The notes under the pieces: generated by a model
What the model saw: only the letters and a program-made list of their open reading frames with translations
Databases searched by the model: none
Told to the model about the DNA's origin: nothing
Made by a program: the position numbers and the translations under genes
In this document: positions 16,816-24,503 of the stretch, piece by piece
Layout: each line of letters opens with the position of its first letter
How positions within the stretch are numbered: position 1 is the first letter of the stretch
Assembly (NCBI GenBank): GCA_026418615.1
Contig: JAOAAY010000014.1
Span: forward strand, 22,934-86,933
Source: Candidatus Sumerlaeaceae bacterium
Lineage (GTDB): Bacteria > Sumerlaeota > Sumerlaeia > Sumerlaeales > Sumerlaeaceae
Reading direction: 5' to 3'
DNA: 64,000 nucleotides

Positions 16816-16849
16816 GCCGGATCACGGCGTTTTTGGGTCGTGATCCGGC
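16816..16849. repeat. 11-bp perfect hairpin between pseudopilin and LamG genes
   Basis: GCCGGATCACG (16816-16826) and CGTGATCCGGC (16839-16849) pair perfectly around a 12-nt loop. On the minus strand no T-run follows, so it may be a processing or stabilising hairpin or a bidirectional weak terminator between two co-directional genes. Confidence 0.45.
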
Positions 16850-16891
16850 TTTGCGGTAAGGCTGCGTGTAACGGCGGCGATGCCGGTTGGC

Positions 16892-17512
16892 TCAGGGGCC
16901 TGCCCGATAGATCTGGCCACGGCTGACAGTGCCGTTGGTCGGGTCGTAGGGTATGTAGTGAATCCAGGTGTTGTTGTTGATCCGGCCGGGGCCGTTGGCG
17001 GCGATCAGCCACTCGGTGCCGCAATTGATGACAAGTTTCATAGTGGCGTAGGTGGGGGTGTTGCCGTAGGTATTCAGGTAGTCGCAAAAGTCATGGGCAA
17101 CCACCGTCTCCCCCGTCGTGGGGCTCTGATAAGTTTTCATATTGTAGACGAAACTCGGTTGGAAGTGGGGCGGTGACGAGCCGTCATCAATCGGCGTCAT
17201 GGGATCGTCGGGAAGGCTCGTGATGTACGACACCGGGGTTGTGAGACGGATGAGGGACCACTTGATGTAGCCCTCGAGGTCTCCCGGGACAAGGCCGAGT
17301 CCCTGCGGGTATCGGTTGGTATCCACGCGGTAGGATTCCATAGCCGTGGCAAGCGAGCGCTGATCCGCCTTCACGCGCGACACTTTCGATCTCATCTGAG
17401 CCTCGAGGAAGTTTGGCACGGCGATGGCGGCGAGGATGGCGATAATCGCCACGACGATCAGCAACTCGATGAGCGTAAACGCTGATGGATGGTCTGAATG
17501 CCTAATTCTCAT
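16892..17512 (-). CDS. Type II secretion GspG-like pseudopilin
   Basis: The protein has 206 residues. A short basic leader ends in the prepilin peptidase site: FTLIELLIVVAIIAILAAIA starts at about residue 13, with Phe as the first mature residue and Glu at +5. The globular part resembles GspG-like proteins (VKADQRSLATAMESYRVDTN, RYPQG). The Asn/Tyr-rich C-terminus is longer than in classical GspG. No secretion machinery genes are nearby, so it is an orphan pseudopilin. Many such orphans occur in Planctomycetota, Sumerlaeota and relatives, where their role is unclear. Confidence 0.85.
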   Translation of the reverse strand: MRIRHSDHPSAFTLIELLIVVAIIAILAAIAVPNFLEAQMRSKVSRVKADQRSLATAMESYRVDTNRYPQGLGLVPGDLEGYIKWSLIRLTTPVSYITSLPDDPMTPIDDGSSPPHFQPSFVYNMKTYQSPTTGETVVAHDFCDYLNTYGNTPTYATMKLVINCGTEWLIAANGPGRINNNTWIHYIPYDPTNGTVSRGQIYRAGP

Positions 17513-17824
17513 GATTGCACCTCGGCAGTGTAAGCGATTTCATCTGATGGGCGTCCCCCGGGCCGTGAATCTTGCAGTTTTACGGTGCAGGAAAACGCTT
17601 TCTCCTTGGTCCTTTCGTATTCATGAGACCGTTGGCATGTGCAAGGAGAAAAGTGTGCCAAAATGTGAAGTCCTTTGGAGTAAGCGCTTGTGCAAACGCA
17701 TACAAAGAAAAGGTCGCCCGGTCATGGAGACGAGGACGCTTTTTGCTCGCGTTGAGTCCCCGTCGTTGGTTGATGATGGCTGCCGAAGTTGTTTCACTCT
17801 GTAGGCGCTAACGGGGTTTTCAGT
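17513..17824. promoter_or_regulatory. Divergent intergenic region, pseudopilin / C39-type peptidase
   Basis: About 310 nt without a convincing gene. It is locally less G/C-rich. A 10-bp inverted repeat, TTTCTCCTTG and CAAGGAGAAA (roughly 17598-17607 and 17642-17651), spans a 34-nt loop. The right arm would be a good ribosome site, but the frames after it are short and code poorly. Promoters for both flanking genes should lie here; none is clear by eye. Confidence 0.4.
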
Positions 17825-19405
17825 ATGGCGTGGACGAGGGTTGTTCTGGGCGGATGGTTTGCGGCGTTGCTGGCGATGGCGGAGCCGGCGTCAGCGGCCG
17901 TGCGGTTGCCGGTGCCGTTCATGGAGCAACCCGACGACCAAACCTGTCTGCCTACATGCCTTGCCATGACGCTGCACTGGTTCGGACGCTCGGAATTGAC
18001 AACACAGGTGGTGCAATCGCTGCACCAGCGAACCCGTTACGATCGGTACAATTTGCCCTTCATTGTCCGCGACTACGGGCTCTATGCCCTGCCGTCGTGG
18101 TATGAACTGGCTTGGACGCCTGCGACCATCCGGGCGGAATTGGATATGGGGCGCCCGGTCATCCTCGGCGTGAATCAAGGGCGCTACGGCCATTTTGTGC
18201 TCGCGGTGGGGTACGAGGACGACGGGCGAGTCGTGATCCACGATCCGACGCTTGCGTCGCCCGGTTATCCGCTCGGCGGGGCTTTCAAGTCCGTGGACTG
18301 GAAAACACTTTTGTGGCGTGGAGGCGCGATCATTCGTCCCGAGCCATTCCCTCCGCCTCCTGCAGTTTCCGTCCGACCGCTCGACACCACAGCGCCATCA
18401 GTGCTGCGGGCCGGACAGGCCGGCGTGATCGAGTGGGAACTGTCAAACAACGGCACGGCACCGTGGCCGGAGGGGCTGGCGCTGGTGGCCGCGGGCGATC
18501 CGTGGTCGTCGCCCACCGTGGAGCGGGAAAGTGCTTTTTATGTATCCGGTCAGTGGCTGGGGCCGAGCCGGGTGGCGTTGATTCCCGGCGGTATCGGGCC
18601 GGGGGGGCGGACGCGGATTTCGGTGCCCGTGCGCGCACCGATGACTGATAAACCAATGACATTCGTGGAGCGTTTTGCAGTGCGTCACGGGGAGGGCAGC
18701 GGCTCGTGGCTGAATGAATCATGGCTCGGCGGGCCGGGCAATTGGGCATTGTCGGCCCGCATAGTGGTGGAGCCTGATGTTGAATGGCCGTTGCCGTTGG
18801 AAGGGGCAACGGGAGACGGCCAGCCATCCGCCCGATGGCAAGCCCGGTTTGGGACGGTTTCGGCTGATTCGCAGACAACCCCGCCGCCCGACGGGTCTGT
18901 TCCGCTGCGGCTCCAGACGCCCGGACAGCCATGGGATGTGGCTTGGTTGGGCGACAACACTTGGGCCGACTATGAGGCCTCGGCGTGGATCTATTGCGAC
19001 TTCCGGCCTCAAGAGGCCCCGCGGGGGTTCGAGCGGGTGGGCTTGTTCGTTCGCGATAATGGCCAGCGGCGCGGAGATACCAAGGACGAGCAGGAAATCG
19101 GCGGTTGCATCAGCATGACCTATGACAGTGATGACGGATATTTGCGCGCGGGGGATGTGGACAATGGCGGCGTAGGCGACTTCCGCCCGGCGCCAAGGTA
19201 TAAGATTACCGAGTCCGGCTGGCATCACTTCGCCATTCGGTGTGCAGGCGGGAAAGTGACCTACTCGCTGGATGGCAAACCTTTCCACGAGCAAAAAGTT
19301 CGCAATCGGCTCTCGGGTTGTTGCGGGGTTTGGTACAAGAGCGGTTTTGAGGACAGAACGCGGTCGCAGGGGGTGAGATTTGCCGCGTTCAAAGTGGTTC
19401 GCTAG
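17825..19405 (+). CDS. Exported C39-like cysteine peptidase with beta-sandwich domains
   Basis: The protein has 526 residues from ATG at 17825; a TTG at 17789 would add 12. A signal peptide covers about residues 1-25. The peptidase domain (about 28-180) has QTCLPTCLAMTLHWFG with Cys41 as probable nucleophile, GRYGHFVLAVGY with the histidine, and VVIHDPT with the aspartate. This is the C39-like/papain fold also seen in bacteriocin leader peptidases. Residues about 195-325 form an Ig-like CARDB-type domain, and about 350-526 a LamG-like beta-sandwich (GWHHFAIRCAGGKVTYSLDG). The protein is probably secreted or surface-bound and acts on protein or peptide substrates outside the cytoplasm. No ABC bacteriocin exporter is adjacent, so it is not a standard bacteriocin-processing enzyme. 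Confidence 0.75.
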   Translation: MAWTRVVLGGWFAALLAMAEPASAAVRLPVPFMEQPDDQTCLPTCLAMTLHWFGRSELTTQVVQSLHQRTRYDRYNLPFIVRDYGLYALPSWYELAWTPATIRAELDMGRPVILGVNQGRYGHFVLAVGYEDDGRVVIHDPTLASPGYPLGGAFKSVDWKTLLWRGGAIIRPEPFPPPPAVSVRPLDTTAPSVLRAGQAGVIEWELSNNGTAPWPEGLALVAAGDPWSSPTVERESAFYVSGQWLGPSRVALIPGGIGPGGRTRISVPVRAPMTDKPMTFVERFAVRHGEGSGSWLNESWLGGPGNWALSARIVVEPDVEWPLPLEGATGDGQPSARWQARFGTVSADSQTTPPPDGSVPLRLQTPGQPWDVAWLGDNTWADYEASAWIYCDFRPQEAPRGFERVGLFVRDNGQRRGDTKDEQEIGGCISMTYDSDDGYLRAGDVDNGGVGDFRPAPRYKITESGWHHFAIRCAGGKVTYSLDGKPFHEQKVRNRLSGCCGVWYKSGFEDRTRSQGVRFAAFKVVR

Positions 19406-19483
19406 GTGTGACAGTGGCGCTGGCTGCCCGGGACGGTTTGTCCTTTGTGGCGTCTTGATGGCTTCTGGAGCGCTGCGAATAAT

Positions 19484-19572
19484 CGGCCAAAGGGCCGTCT
19501 AAACTAGGGCGAGAGGTCCGGCTGATGAGTCGCCGGGCCTCAAAGACTGGCGAAAGACGATCCTGCGTTTCG
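19484..19572 (+). ncRNA. Foldable leader RNA upstream of the DUF116-like gene (candidate cis-regulatory RNA)
   Basis: Three hairpins stand in a row up to the start codon at 19574. The first is CGGCC-AAAG-GGCCG (19484-19497). The second is a 10-bp stem GAGGTCCGGC/GCCGGGCCTC (19513-19522 with 19532-19541, one G-U pair, loop TGATGAGTC). The third is CGAAA/TTTCG (19551-19555 with 19568-19572), which ends one base before the ATG. GTCT (19497-19500) can also pair with AGAC (19544-19547) to enclose the strong stem, in competition with hairpin 1. This suggests a switching leader. I could not match it to a known riboswitch class. Confidence 0.4.
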
Positions 19573-19573
19573 T

Positions 19574-20392
19574 ATGGGTCCAGATTTCAGGGGTGTTGAT
19601 TTTCCCGGGGCTGCCGGCCCTGCCGTCGGCCGTGTCCGGGAAGAGGGCGAAGGTGCGCCCAAGCGACTGTTTCTTGCCGTCCTGTTCTGCGCCCACGCGA
19701 TGGGTCTTGGGTTATTCTGTATAGGATTGTGGCTGGTTCAGCCGCGTTTGGCTTCGATCCATCCGTATGCCTCCCATGCTCTCTTGATCGGGGCCTGCGC
19801 GGCCATCGCGGCCTTTAGCTCTGGGTACACTGCATTATGTTTGGCCGTATGGCTGAAACGACCTGTGCCGCTGGCCGACAGGGCTTTGCGCTGCTTTGGA
19901 AGGTCCCTGCCCGTGGTGGCCGCCGTGTCGCCTTGGTTTGGGGTGTCTCCGGAGCGCGTTCGCCGGAGCCTGACCTCCATCGAGGAGCATCTGGCGTGTC
20001 TGCCTCCGCGCCAGGGATGTCGTGGGCGGATTATTTGCCTTGCTCCAGCAGACTTGCCGTCTGTCGCGGTGGAGCAAATCCGGTCGGTCGCGGCTGAATA
20101 CGATACCGATTTTTTGCAGACGGCCAGTGCGACAGAGGCCCGTCAATTGATCCTGCAGGTCAGGCCGCTTGCCGTGGTGGCCGTTTGTTGTCCGCCGGAT
20201 ACGGTGCGTCGCATCCGCGAGTTGCAATATCGCGTGCCTTTGTTTACGGTAGGGCGCCGACCCAAATCCTGTGCGGTGTGCGAAGTGTCGCCCGATATTC
20301 ATGAACTGATGACCGTGCTGGAAACCGTGCGGTCGCGCTACGAGGTAGCCGATGCAACCTCTGAAGCCCAACCGGCGCGCCAACGGCACTGA
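19574..20392 (+). CDS. Membrane protein with degenerate DUF116-like domain
   Basis: The protein has 272 residues. Two hydrophobic segments (about 33-55 and 68-90) precede a soluble domain. From about residue 150 the pattern IICLAPADLPSVAVEQIRSV, then VRPLAVVAVCCPPDTVRRIR and VPLFTVGRRPKSCAVCEV, resembles the C-terminal half of DUF116 proteins. The N-terminal cysteine cluster typical of that family is not present. The start has no strong ribosome site and sits against the structured leader at 19484-19572. It is followed 21 nt later by a MoaD/ThiS-like gene. The family assignment is tentative and the function unknown. Confidence 0.5.
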   Translation: MGPDFRGVDFPGAAGPAVGRVREEGEGAPKRLFLAVLFCAHAMGLGLFCIGLWLVQPRLASIHPYASHALLIGACAAIAAFSSGYTALCLAVWLKRPVPLADRALRCFGRSLPVVAAVSPWFGVSPERVRRSLTSIEEHLACLPPRQGCRGRIICLAPADLPSVAVEQIRSVAAEYDTDFLQTASATEARQLILQVRPLAVVAVCCPPDTVRRIRELQYRVPLFTVGRRPKSCAVCEVSPDIHELMTVLETVRSRYEVADATSEAQPARQRH

Positions 20393-20413
20393 CTCAGGTA
20401 CCAAAACCCTTCG

Positions 20414-20662
20414 GTGATTTGCGTCACGGTCCGACTGCATGGCGTTCTGGCGGAACTTGCCGGTGTTGCGTCTGAAACGGTGTCCTTGGAAGACGGCGCC
20501 ACATGGGTGCGCGCCATGGCTGCTCTCATCGCGCGCCATCCGATTCTCCTTCCGATCATGTCAGAGGTGACAACGACCCGGGCCGGTAGGGTCGTGTCGG
20601 ATGGCGAGTGTTTGCGCGATGGCGACCGGCTTGATCTGGCCACGGGCTCCTCACGCGCCTGA
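20414..20662 (+). CDS. MoaD/ThiS-like beta-grasp protein lacking the GG tail
   Basis: The protein has 82 residues from a GTG start. The pattern MICVTVRLHGVLAELAG, a central helix, and RVVSDGECLRDGDRLDLATG matches the ubiquitin-like fold of sulfur carriers MoaD and ThiS, which hand sulfur to molybdopterin or thiazole through a C-terminal Gly-Gly. Here the chain ends GSSRA, so carrier chemistry of the normal kind is not supported. It may be a non-carrier relative or need C-terminal trimming. It is probably co-transcribed with the DUF116-like gene 21 nt upstream. No moa or thi partner genes are visible. Confidence 0.55.
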   Translation: MICVTVRLHGVLAELAGVASETVSLEDGATWVRAMAALIARHPILLPIMSEVTTTRAGRVVSDGECLRDGDRLDLATGSSRA

Positions 20663-20704
20663 CACGCGTTGGCTGAATGGACGGGTGATGATGGATCATT
20701 CCGC

Positions 20705-20738
20705 TTGCCAATCAATGTTGATAGGCTATACATAGGCT
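20705..20738 (+). promoter_or_regulatory. Candidate promoter with overlapping 7-bp direct repeats
   Basis: TTGCCA (20705-20710) and TATACA (20727-20732) are separated by 16 nt and resemble sigma-70 boxes. ATAGGCT occurs at 20721-20727 and again at 20732-20738, one helical turn apart (11 bp), overlapping the -10 box. This is a plausible promoter-operator for the gene starting at 20817. Confidence 0.45.
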
Positions 20739-20816
20739 GGATGTTGCGCTGGGTACGAACGCCCCGATGACTGACTGCTGGATTCCCCCCGCGCAGCCGC
20801 GGTGTGTGACCACATC

Positions 20817-21590
20817 ATGAAATCCGTGCGTGAAATCTACGAAAGTTTTGGTCTGGAAGTGATCCAAGAAGTGGAGCGCTACCTTGCGCAGCACGGCGAC
20901 CTGACCGAACTTCTTCAGCGATTCCACCTGCAGGTTCCCTCGCGGCTGGACCAGCAGCATGAGATTCTCTCCCAGTTCCTCTACAAGTACGGAATAACCT
21001 TTTTCCTGAAAGCGCTTCGTAACAACCTTTCCGCCGCCGAAATCGAGCACCTGAAGGTTATGAAACTGGTGAGTCGTGTCGGATCCCCGGTGCGCGCCCG
21101 GGACAAGAGCGCGACAGCGCCTCCGCCTTTGGCTTCGGAAAAGAAGGATTCCGCATCATCGCGGTCGCTGACGCCGGTTCCGCTGGATTGTGACCCCAGT
21201 GCCTCGGTGCATGCGACGCCGCCGCCTGACGGTGTCGCTGTGCCGGGCATGGCTCCCGGGGCTGCCGATGCACCGCCGCCAACTGTTCACGACGGAGCCT
21301 CCCGCACGATCGAGTGCCCCAATGGGGCGACGATTACCGAAATCAATGGTCGCCTGTGGATTGTCACGGCCGATTATGTGGGGTGGGATCGTCGCTCGGG
21401 AGTTGACCGTCGGTCGGGGTTGAAAGATCGTCGGCGCGAGACGACCGTGGTTTTCAAGAATCGGCGCTTTGGCGGGCGAGACCGCCGCAAAACGGTTCGG
21501 CGCGCCGAGGACCGGGCGCGACTAGAGGCAGAGCAGGCCGCTCGCTCGCGGAGCGGCGCACCGGACGAAACGGGCAAAAAAAAGTCGTGA
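20817..21590 (+). CDS. Hypothetical protein with RRxGxDRR repeats
   Basis: The protein has 257 residues from ATG at 20817. Residues about 1-85 are predicted helical (MKSVREIYESFGLEVIQEVE; ILSQFLYKYGITFFLKALR). Residues about 85-165 are a Pro/Ala/Ser linker. The C-terminus repeats an Arg-rich motif: DRRSGVDRRSG, KDRRRE, NRRFGGRDRRK. Such DRR-x-DRR stretches occur in poorly characterised proteins, sometimes beside PilZ domains, but no PilZ fold is seen here. The protein is soluble. Its stop overlaps the GTG of the Rieske gene (GTGA). Function unknown; RNA or membrane binding by the Arg cluster is possible. Confidence 0.65.
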   Translation: MKSVREIYESFGLEVIQEVERYLAQHGDLTELLQRFHLQVPSRLDQQHEILSQFLYKYGITFFLKALRNNLSAAEIEHLKVMKLVSRVGSPVRARDKSATAPPPLASEKKDSASSRSLTPVPLDCDPSASVHATPPPDGVAVPGMAPGAADAPPPTVHDGASRTIECPNGATITEINGRLWIVTADYVGWDRRSGVDRRSGLKDRRRETTVVFKNRRFGGRDRRKTVRRAEDRARLEAEQAARSRSGAPDETGKKKS

Positions 21591-21961
21591 CGAGTCCTGT
21601 CATTCGGATTGTGGCCGCCGGCGAACTGGCCGAAGGCGGAGCCGCTACCTTCGTCTTCCGGGATGCCAACGGTTTGCTGCGTGATGGATTTGTGGTGCGC
21701 TTTCGCGGTGTTATTCATGCCTATCTGAACTGCTGCCCGCACCAGCCGCTGAGCCTCGATTACGGCGACGGCGATTTTTTCACTCGGGAAGGGGACCTTC
21801 TCCTGTGTCGGAACCACGGCGCCCTGTTTGAGCCGGAGACGGGGCAGTGTGTGGCCGGGCCCTGCTACGGCGCGTCGCTGCGTGTGTTGCCCGTGCATGA
21901 GGAGGATGGCTGGATTTGCTTTGACGCTTCCGTCTGTCCCCCTCAACCCGATCTTGAGTAG
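21587..21961 (+). CDS. Small Rieske [2Fe-2S] ferredoxin-like protein
   Basis: The protein has 124 residues from a GTG start. The cluster-binding motifs are C50-P-H52 and C74-R-N-H77, the C-x-H / C-x2-H pairs of Rieske proteins, 22 residues apart. The rest fits a short Rieske ferredoxin domain (LLLCRNHGALFEPETGQCVA). It would carry electrons in the cytoplasm; no dioxygenase or nitrite reductase gene is adjacent to name the partner. It overlaps the preceding RRxGxDRR gene by 4 nt and so is translationally coupled to it. Confidence 0.85.
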   Translation: MTSPVIRIVAAGELAEGGAATFVFRDANGLLRDGFVVRFRGVIHAYLNCCPHQPLSLDYGDGDFFTREGDLLLCRNHGALFEPETGQCVAGPCYGASLRVLPVHEEDGWICFDASVCPPQPDLE

Positions 21962-21992
21962 CGGCGCCGCCGGCCGGCATCATCCAGCCGCA

Positions 21993-22796
21993 ATGCTCGC
22001 CTCCGTGCGCTTTCATGCCAAAATCTGGGTTTTCTATGTGGCACAGTTTCTCAAGCGCCGCATGATCTACCAGATGGACTTCCTCGCCGGACTGGCAGCG
22101 GATGTCACCCTGCAGTTTGTCAACCTTTTGTTCATTTTTGTCATTTTCGAAAAAGTCCCCGACCTGCGCGGATGGCAGCGGGATGAGGTGCTTTTTATCT
22201 ATGGCCTCGCCATCATGTCCTACGGTCTGTTCCATGCGTTTTTCTCGAACATTTATTACTTGGGCAATACTTATATCGTCGAGGGAAACATGGACCGCGT
22301 CCTGCTGAGGCCGCTCAATCCCTTGTTTCAGGTTTACGCTGAGCGTGTGGACCTTGAGGATGCTGGCGAGGTGCTCTTGGGAGCCGTGCTGGTGGCGTAT
22401 GCGCACCGCGCACTGGGACTGGACTGGACGCTGCTGCACCTCGTGGCGCTTCCGCTGTTTGTCATTCTCGGGGTGCTTGTCTTTCTCGGCGTATTTACGG
22501 CTTTGGCGTCAGCGGGTTTTTGGTTTGTGGATCGGGTGGGCATCCTGCCGCCGGTATACAACATGATGGCGTTTGGCCGGTACCCCGTAACGATCTATCA
22601 TCCGTTGCTCCGTTTCGTGCTGAGTTGGGTCATCCCGTTCGCGTTCGTCGGTTTCTTTCCGTCCACCTGGTTTCTGGGGCGTCAGGAATACCTTGGATAT
22701 TTTGTCGTGACGCCGATCGTTTCCTTCGCCGTTTTTGGTATTGGATGCGCCTTGTTCCACGCGGGTCTGCGTCGTTACGAGAGTGTTGGCTCATGA
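21993..22796 (+). CDS. ABC-2 family permease (DUF990-like), orphan
   Basis: The protein has 267 residues from ATG at 21993. It fits the family of putative ABC-2 permeases once called DUF990: the N-terminus runs FHAKIWVFYVAQFLKRRMIY, then six membrane segments, with EGNMDRVLLRPLNPLFQVYA as the cytoplasmic loop. These permeases normally come in pairs with an ATPase gene; neither a second permease nor an ATPase is next to it. Its stop overlaps the next gene's start (ATGA). It may borrow an ATPase encoded elsewhere. Confidence 0.85.
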   Translation: MLASVRFHAKIWVFYVAQFLKRRMIYQMDFLAGLAADVTLQFVNLLFIFVIFEKVPDLRGWQRDEVLFIYGLAIMSYGLFHAFFSNIYYLGNTYIVEGNMDRVLLRPLNPLFQVYAERVDLEDAGEVLLGAVLVAYAHRALGLDWTLLHLVALPLFVILGVLVFLGVFTALASAGFWFVDRVGILPPVYNMMAFGRYPVTIYHPLLRFVLSWVIPFAFVGFFPSTWFLGRQEYLGYFVVTPIVSFAVFGIGCALFHAGLRRYESVGS

Positions 22797-24439
22797 GAGC
22801 GCGGACTGCCGCCGGATTCTGTCTGATCCTGCTCGCGGTCGCGGGGTTGGGGCTTCGGTGGTGGCGGCTGGATCTGATGCCGTTCCGGTACGACTCGGCG
22901 GCCGAAATGTGGCGCGCGCGCGAGGTTCTTGAAGGGGGCGGTCTGCCCGTGACGGGTATCATCAACTCGCTGGGATTCCGTAACCCGGCCGGCTTCACAT
23001 GGCTGATCATGCCGGCTGCGGTTTGTTCTCCGGATCCGCGATGGACGGCGGCATGGATTGGAATTTGGACGATGACCGCGTTGTGGCCGCTGTACGCGGC
23101 GGGGCGCTTGGTGCTTGGGCAGCGTGCGCTTGCGCTGTTACCCTGCGCTGTGTGGGCGGTCTTGCCGATTTGTGTTATGGGCGGACGATCCATCTGGCCG
23201 CAAAACCTCCTCGCGACTGTGGGCGCATGGGGTCTGTGGCTGATTCTGTTGGCCTGTCAGGCTGACAGCCCTCTGCGACGGCGTGTGGCTGCCGCTGCCG
23301 CGGCGTTCGCCGTGCTGGGGTTTGGCGCACTTGTGCATCTGTCGTGTCTCGCGGCGGTGGGGGTAGCCTTGGTTTTGCTAGGGGTGGGTATGGGCTTTAT
23401 GCGTCGGACAGGCGACCGGCAAACCAAGCCGATGACGGGAGGTTTCGCGGTTGCCGTGCTCCTTGGGCTGCTACCAGCAGCGGCCGGGCTGTCACCGAGC
23501 GCTGTGGATGGCTGGCGGAGGATGAGCGTGCCTGAGAGCCAGCGGGCGGCAAAACCAGCGCACATCCAGCAGTACGAGTCGCGAATGCCGCCGCCCAAGC
23601 CGCTTCCGGCGCGCCTATCGGATGCGATTGGGGGGCTTTTCCAGCAGTTTTCCAGCCTTGGTGCGACGGGGGGGATTGACCAGCAGTTGACGCCGGTGGC
23701 CGTCGCCGCAGGGCGTTCGGCGGATGTGGCCTTGCTTGCTTTGGTTTTGGCGGGTGTGGCTCGCACGGCGCTCACGGCCGGGCGCAGGCGCGCATTGGCC
23801 GTAGGCACCGGCGGGCTCAGGCGGTTCCATGCAGCCGTGTTGCTGGCGTGGGTTTTTGTGCCGCCGGCGACCGCGGCATTTGTCCTGAAGCGGCTCAACG
23901 CCAGTTATTTTGCTTACACCCTGCCGGCGCTGCTGTTGTTTGCGGGCATCGCTATGAGGCCGGTCGGAGGCGAAGTTTCGCGAAGGCTCGCACGCGCAAC
24001 GGCTTTGGCCTTTGCCGCCGGGACATTTTCCCTGTATATCTTTTTCTTTTTCTGCACGATGACGGCGCTCGATGCGAGCCGCTATGTTCGGGGCGACTAC
24101 TACATTCCGCTTGCCAACCAGTTGAGTCTGGTGCGGCGGCTGGCGGCGGAGGGAGTGTCGCGGGCCCGGTTTGTCCACCTGAGCGGCGACTGGTTTCAAC
24201 ATTCGTACAACTATTTGTTCGACGAGATGGGAATACGACCGGCGGCAGAATCGGAGCCGGTCTGGGCCGTGGTGGAGGATTTGGTTTTGCGCGGGCGGCA
24301 GGCGCACCGGGCTGCGCTGATTGACAAGCACGCGACGCTGCGCGAGGGACCGGTTGCCGCGGTGCTGTTCACGGGGCCGGCGGGGGCGGTGGCGTTGCAA
24401 CGGGCGTTTTGGGCAGCCGAGGATTCGCCCGAGCCGTGA
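22793..24439 (+). CDS. GT-C-like polytopic membrane protein (GT39/PMT-type)
   Basis: The protein has 548 residues from ATG at 22793, overlapping the previous stop by 4 nt. About ten hydrophobic segments are visible. After the first one, RWWRLDLMPFRYDSAAEMWR fits the first periplasmic loop of GT-C glycosyltransferases, where an acidic residue is catalytic. A central soluble loop (about residues 250-300) is rich in Ala/Pro. The C-terminal 120 residues form a soluble domain after the last membrane segment. GT-C enzymes use polyprenyl-phosphate sugars to glycosylate lipids or proteins outside the membrane. The exact donor and acceptor are unknown. Confidence 0.65.
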   Translation: MRARTAAGFCLILLAVAGLGLRWWRLDLMPFRYDSAAEMWRAREVLEGGGLPVTGIINSLGFRNPAGFTWLIMPAAVCSPDPRWTAAWIGIWTMTALWPLYAAGRLVLGQRALALLPCAVWAVLPICVMGGRSIWPQNLLATVGAWGLWLILLACQADSPLRRRVAAAAAAFAVLGFGALVHLSCLAAVGVALVLLGVGMGFMRRTGDRQTKPMTGGFAVAVLLGLLPAAAGLSPSAVDGWRRMSVPESQRAAKPAHIQQYESRMPPPKPLPARLSDAIGGLFQQFSSLGATGGIDQQLTPVAVAAGRSADVALLALVLAGVARTALTAGRRRALAVGTGGLRRFHAAVLLAWVFVPPATAAFVLKRLNASYFAYTLPALLLFAGIAMRPVGGEVSRRLARATALAFAAGTFSLYIFFFFCTMTALDASRYVRGDYYIPLANQLSLVRRLAAEGVSRARFVHLSGDWFQHSYNYLFDEMGIRPAAESEPVWAVVEDLVLRGRQAHRAALIDKHATLREGPVAAVLFTGPAGAVALQRAFWAAEDSPEP

Positions 24440-24503
24440 ATGCGCGACGCCTGCGCGCCGTTACTTCAGGCACCGCGAGTCGAGAAAGGGTAGGACGGAC
24501 AAC

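Noticed and set aside
17653..17811. Short frame of about 52 codons after a good AAGGAG site in the pseudopilin/peptidase spacer
   Set aside because: Its composition is Arg/Cys-rich and unlike a folded protein, and the purine run is one arm of an inverted repeat.
19522..19555. CTGATGAG followed by GAAA, resembling a hammerhead ribozyme core
   Set aside because: CTGATGA lies in and beside the loop of a 10-bp hairpin, and the flanks do not form stem I next to a cleavage site, so the three-way junction cannot be built.
19520..19572. Weak likeness to fluoride (TGATGAG) or molybdenum cofactor riboswitches
   Set aside because: The conserved pseudoknot and 3' sequence of the fluoride class are missing, and the molybdenum class is larger; kept only as an unclassified leader.
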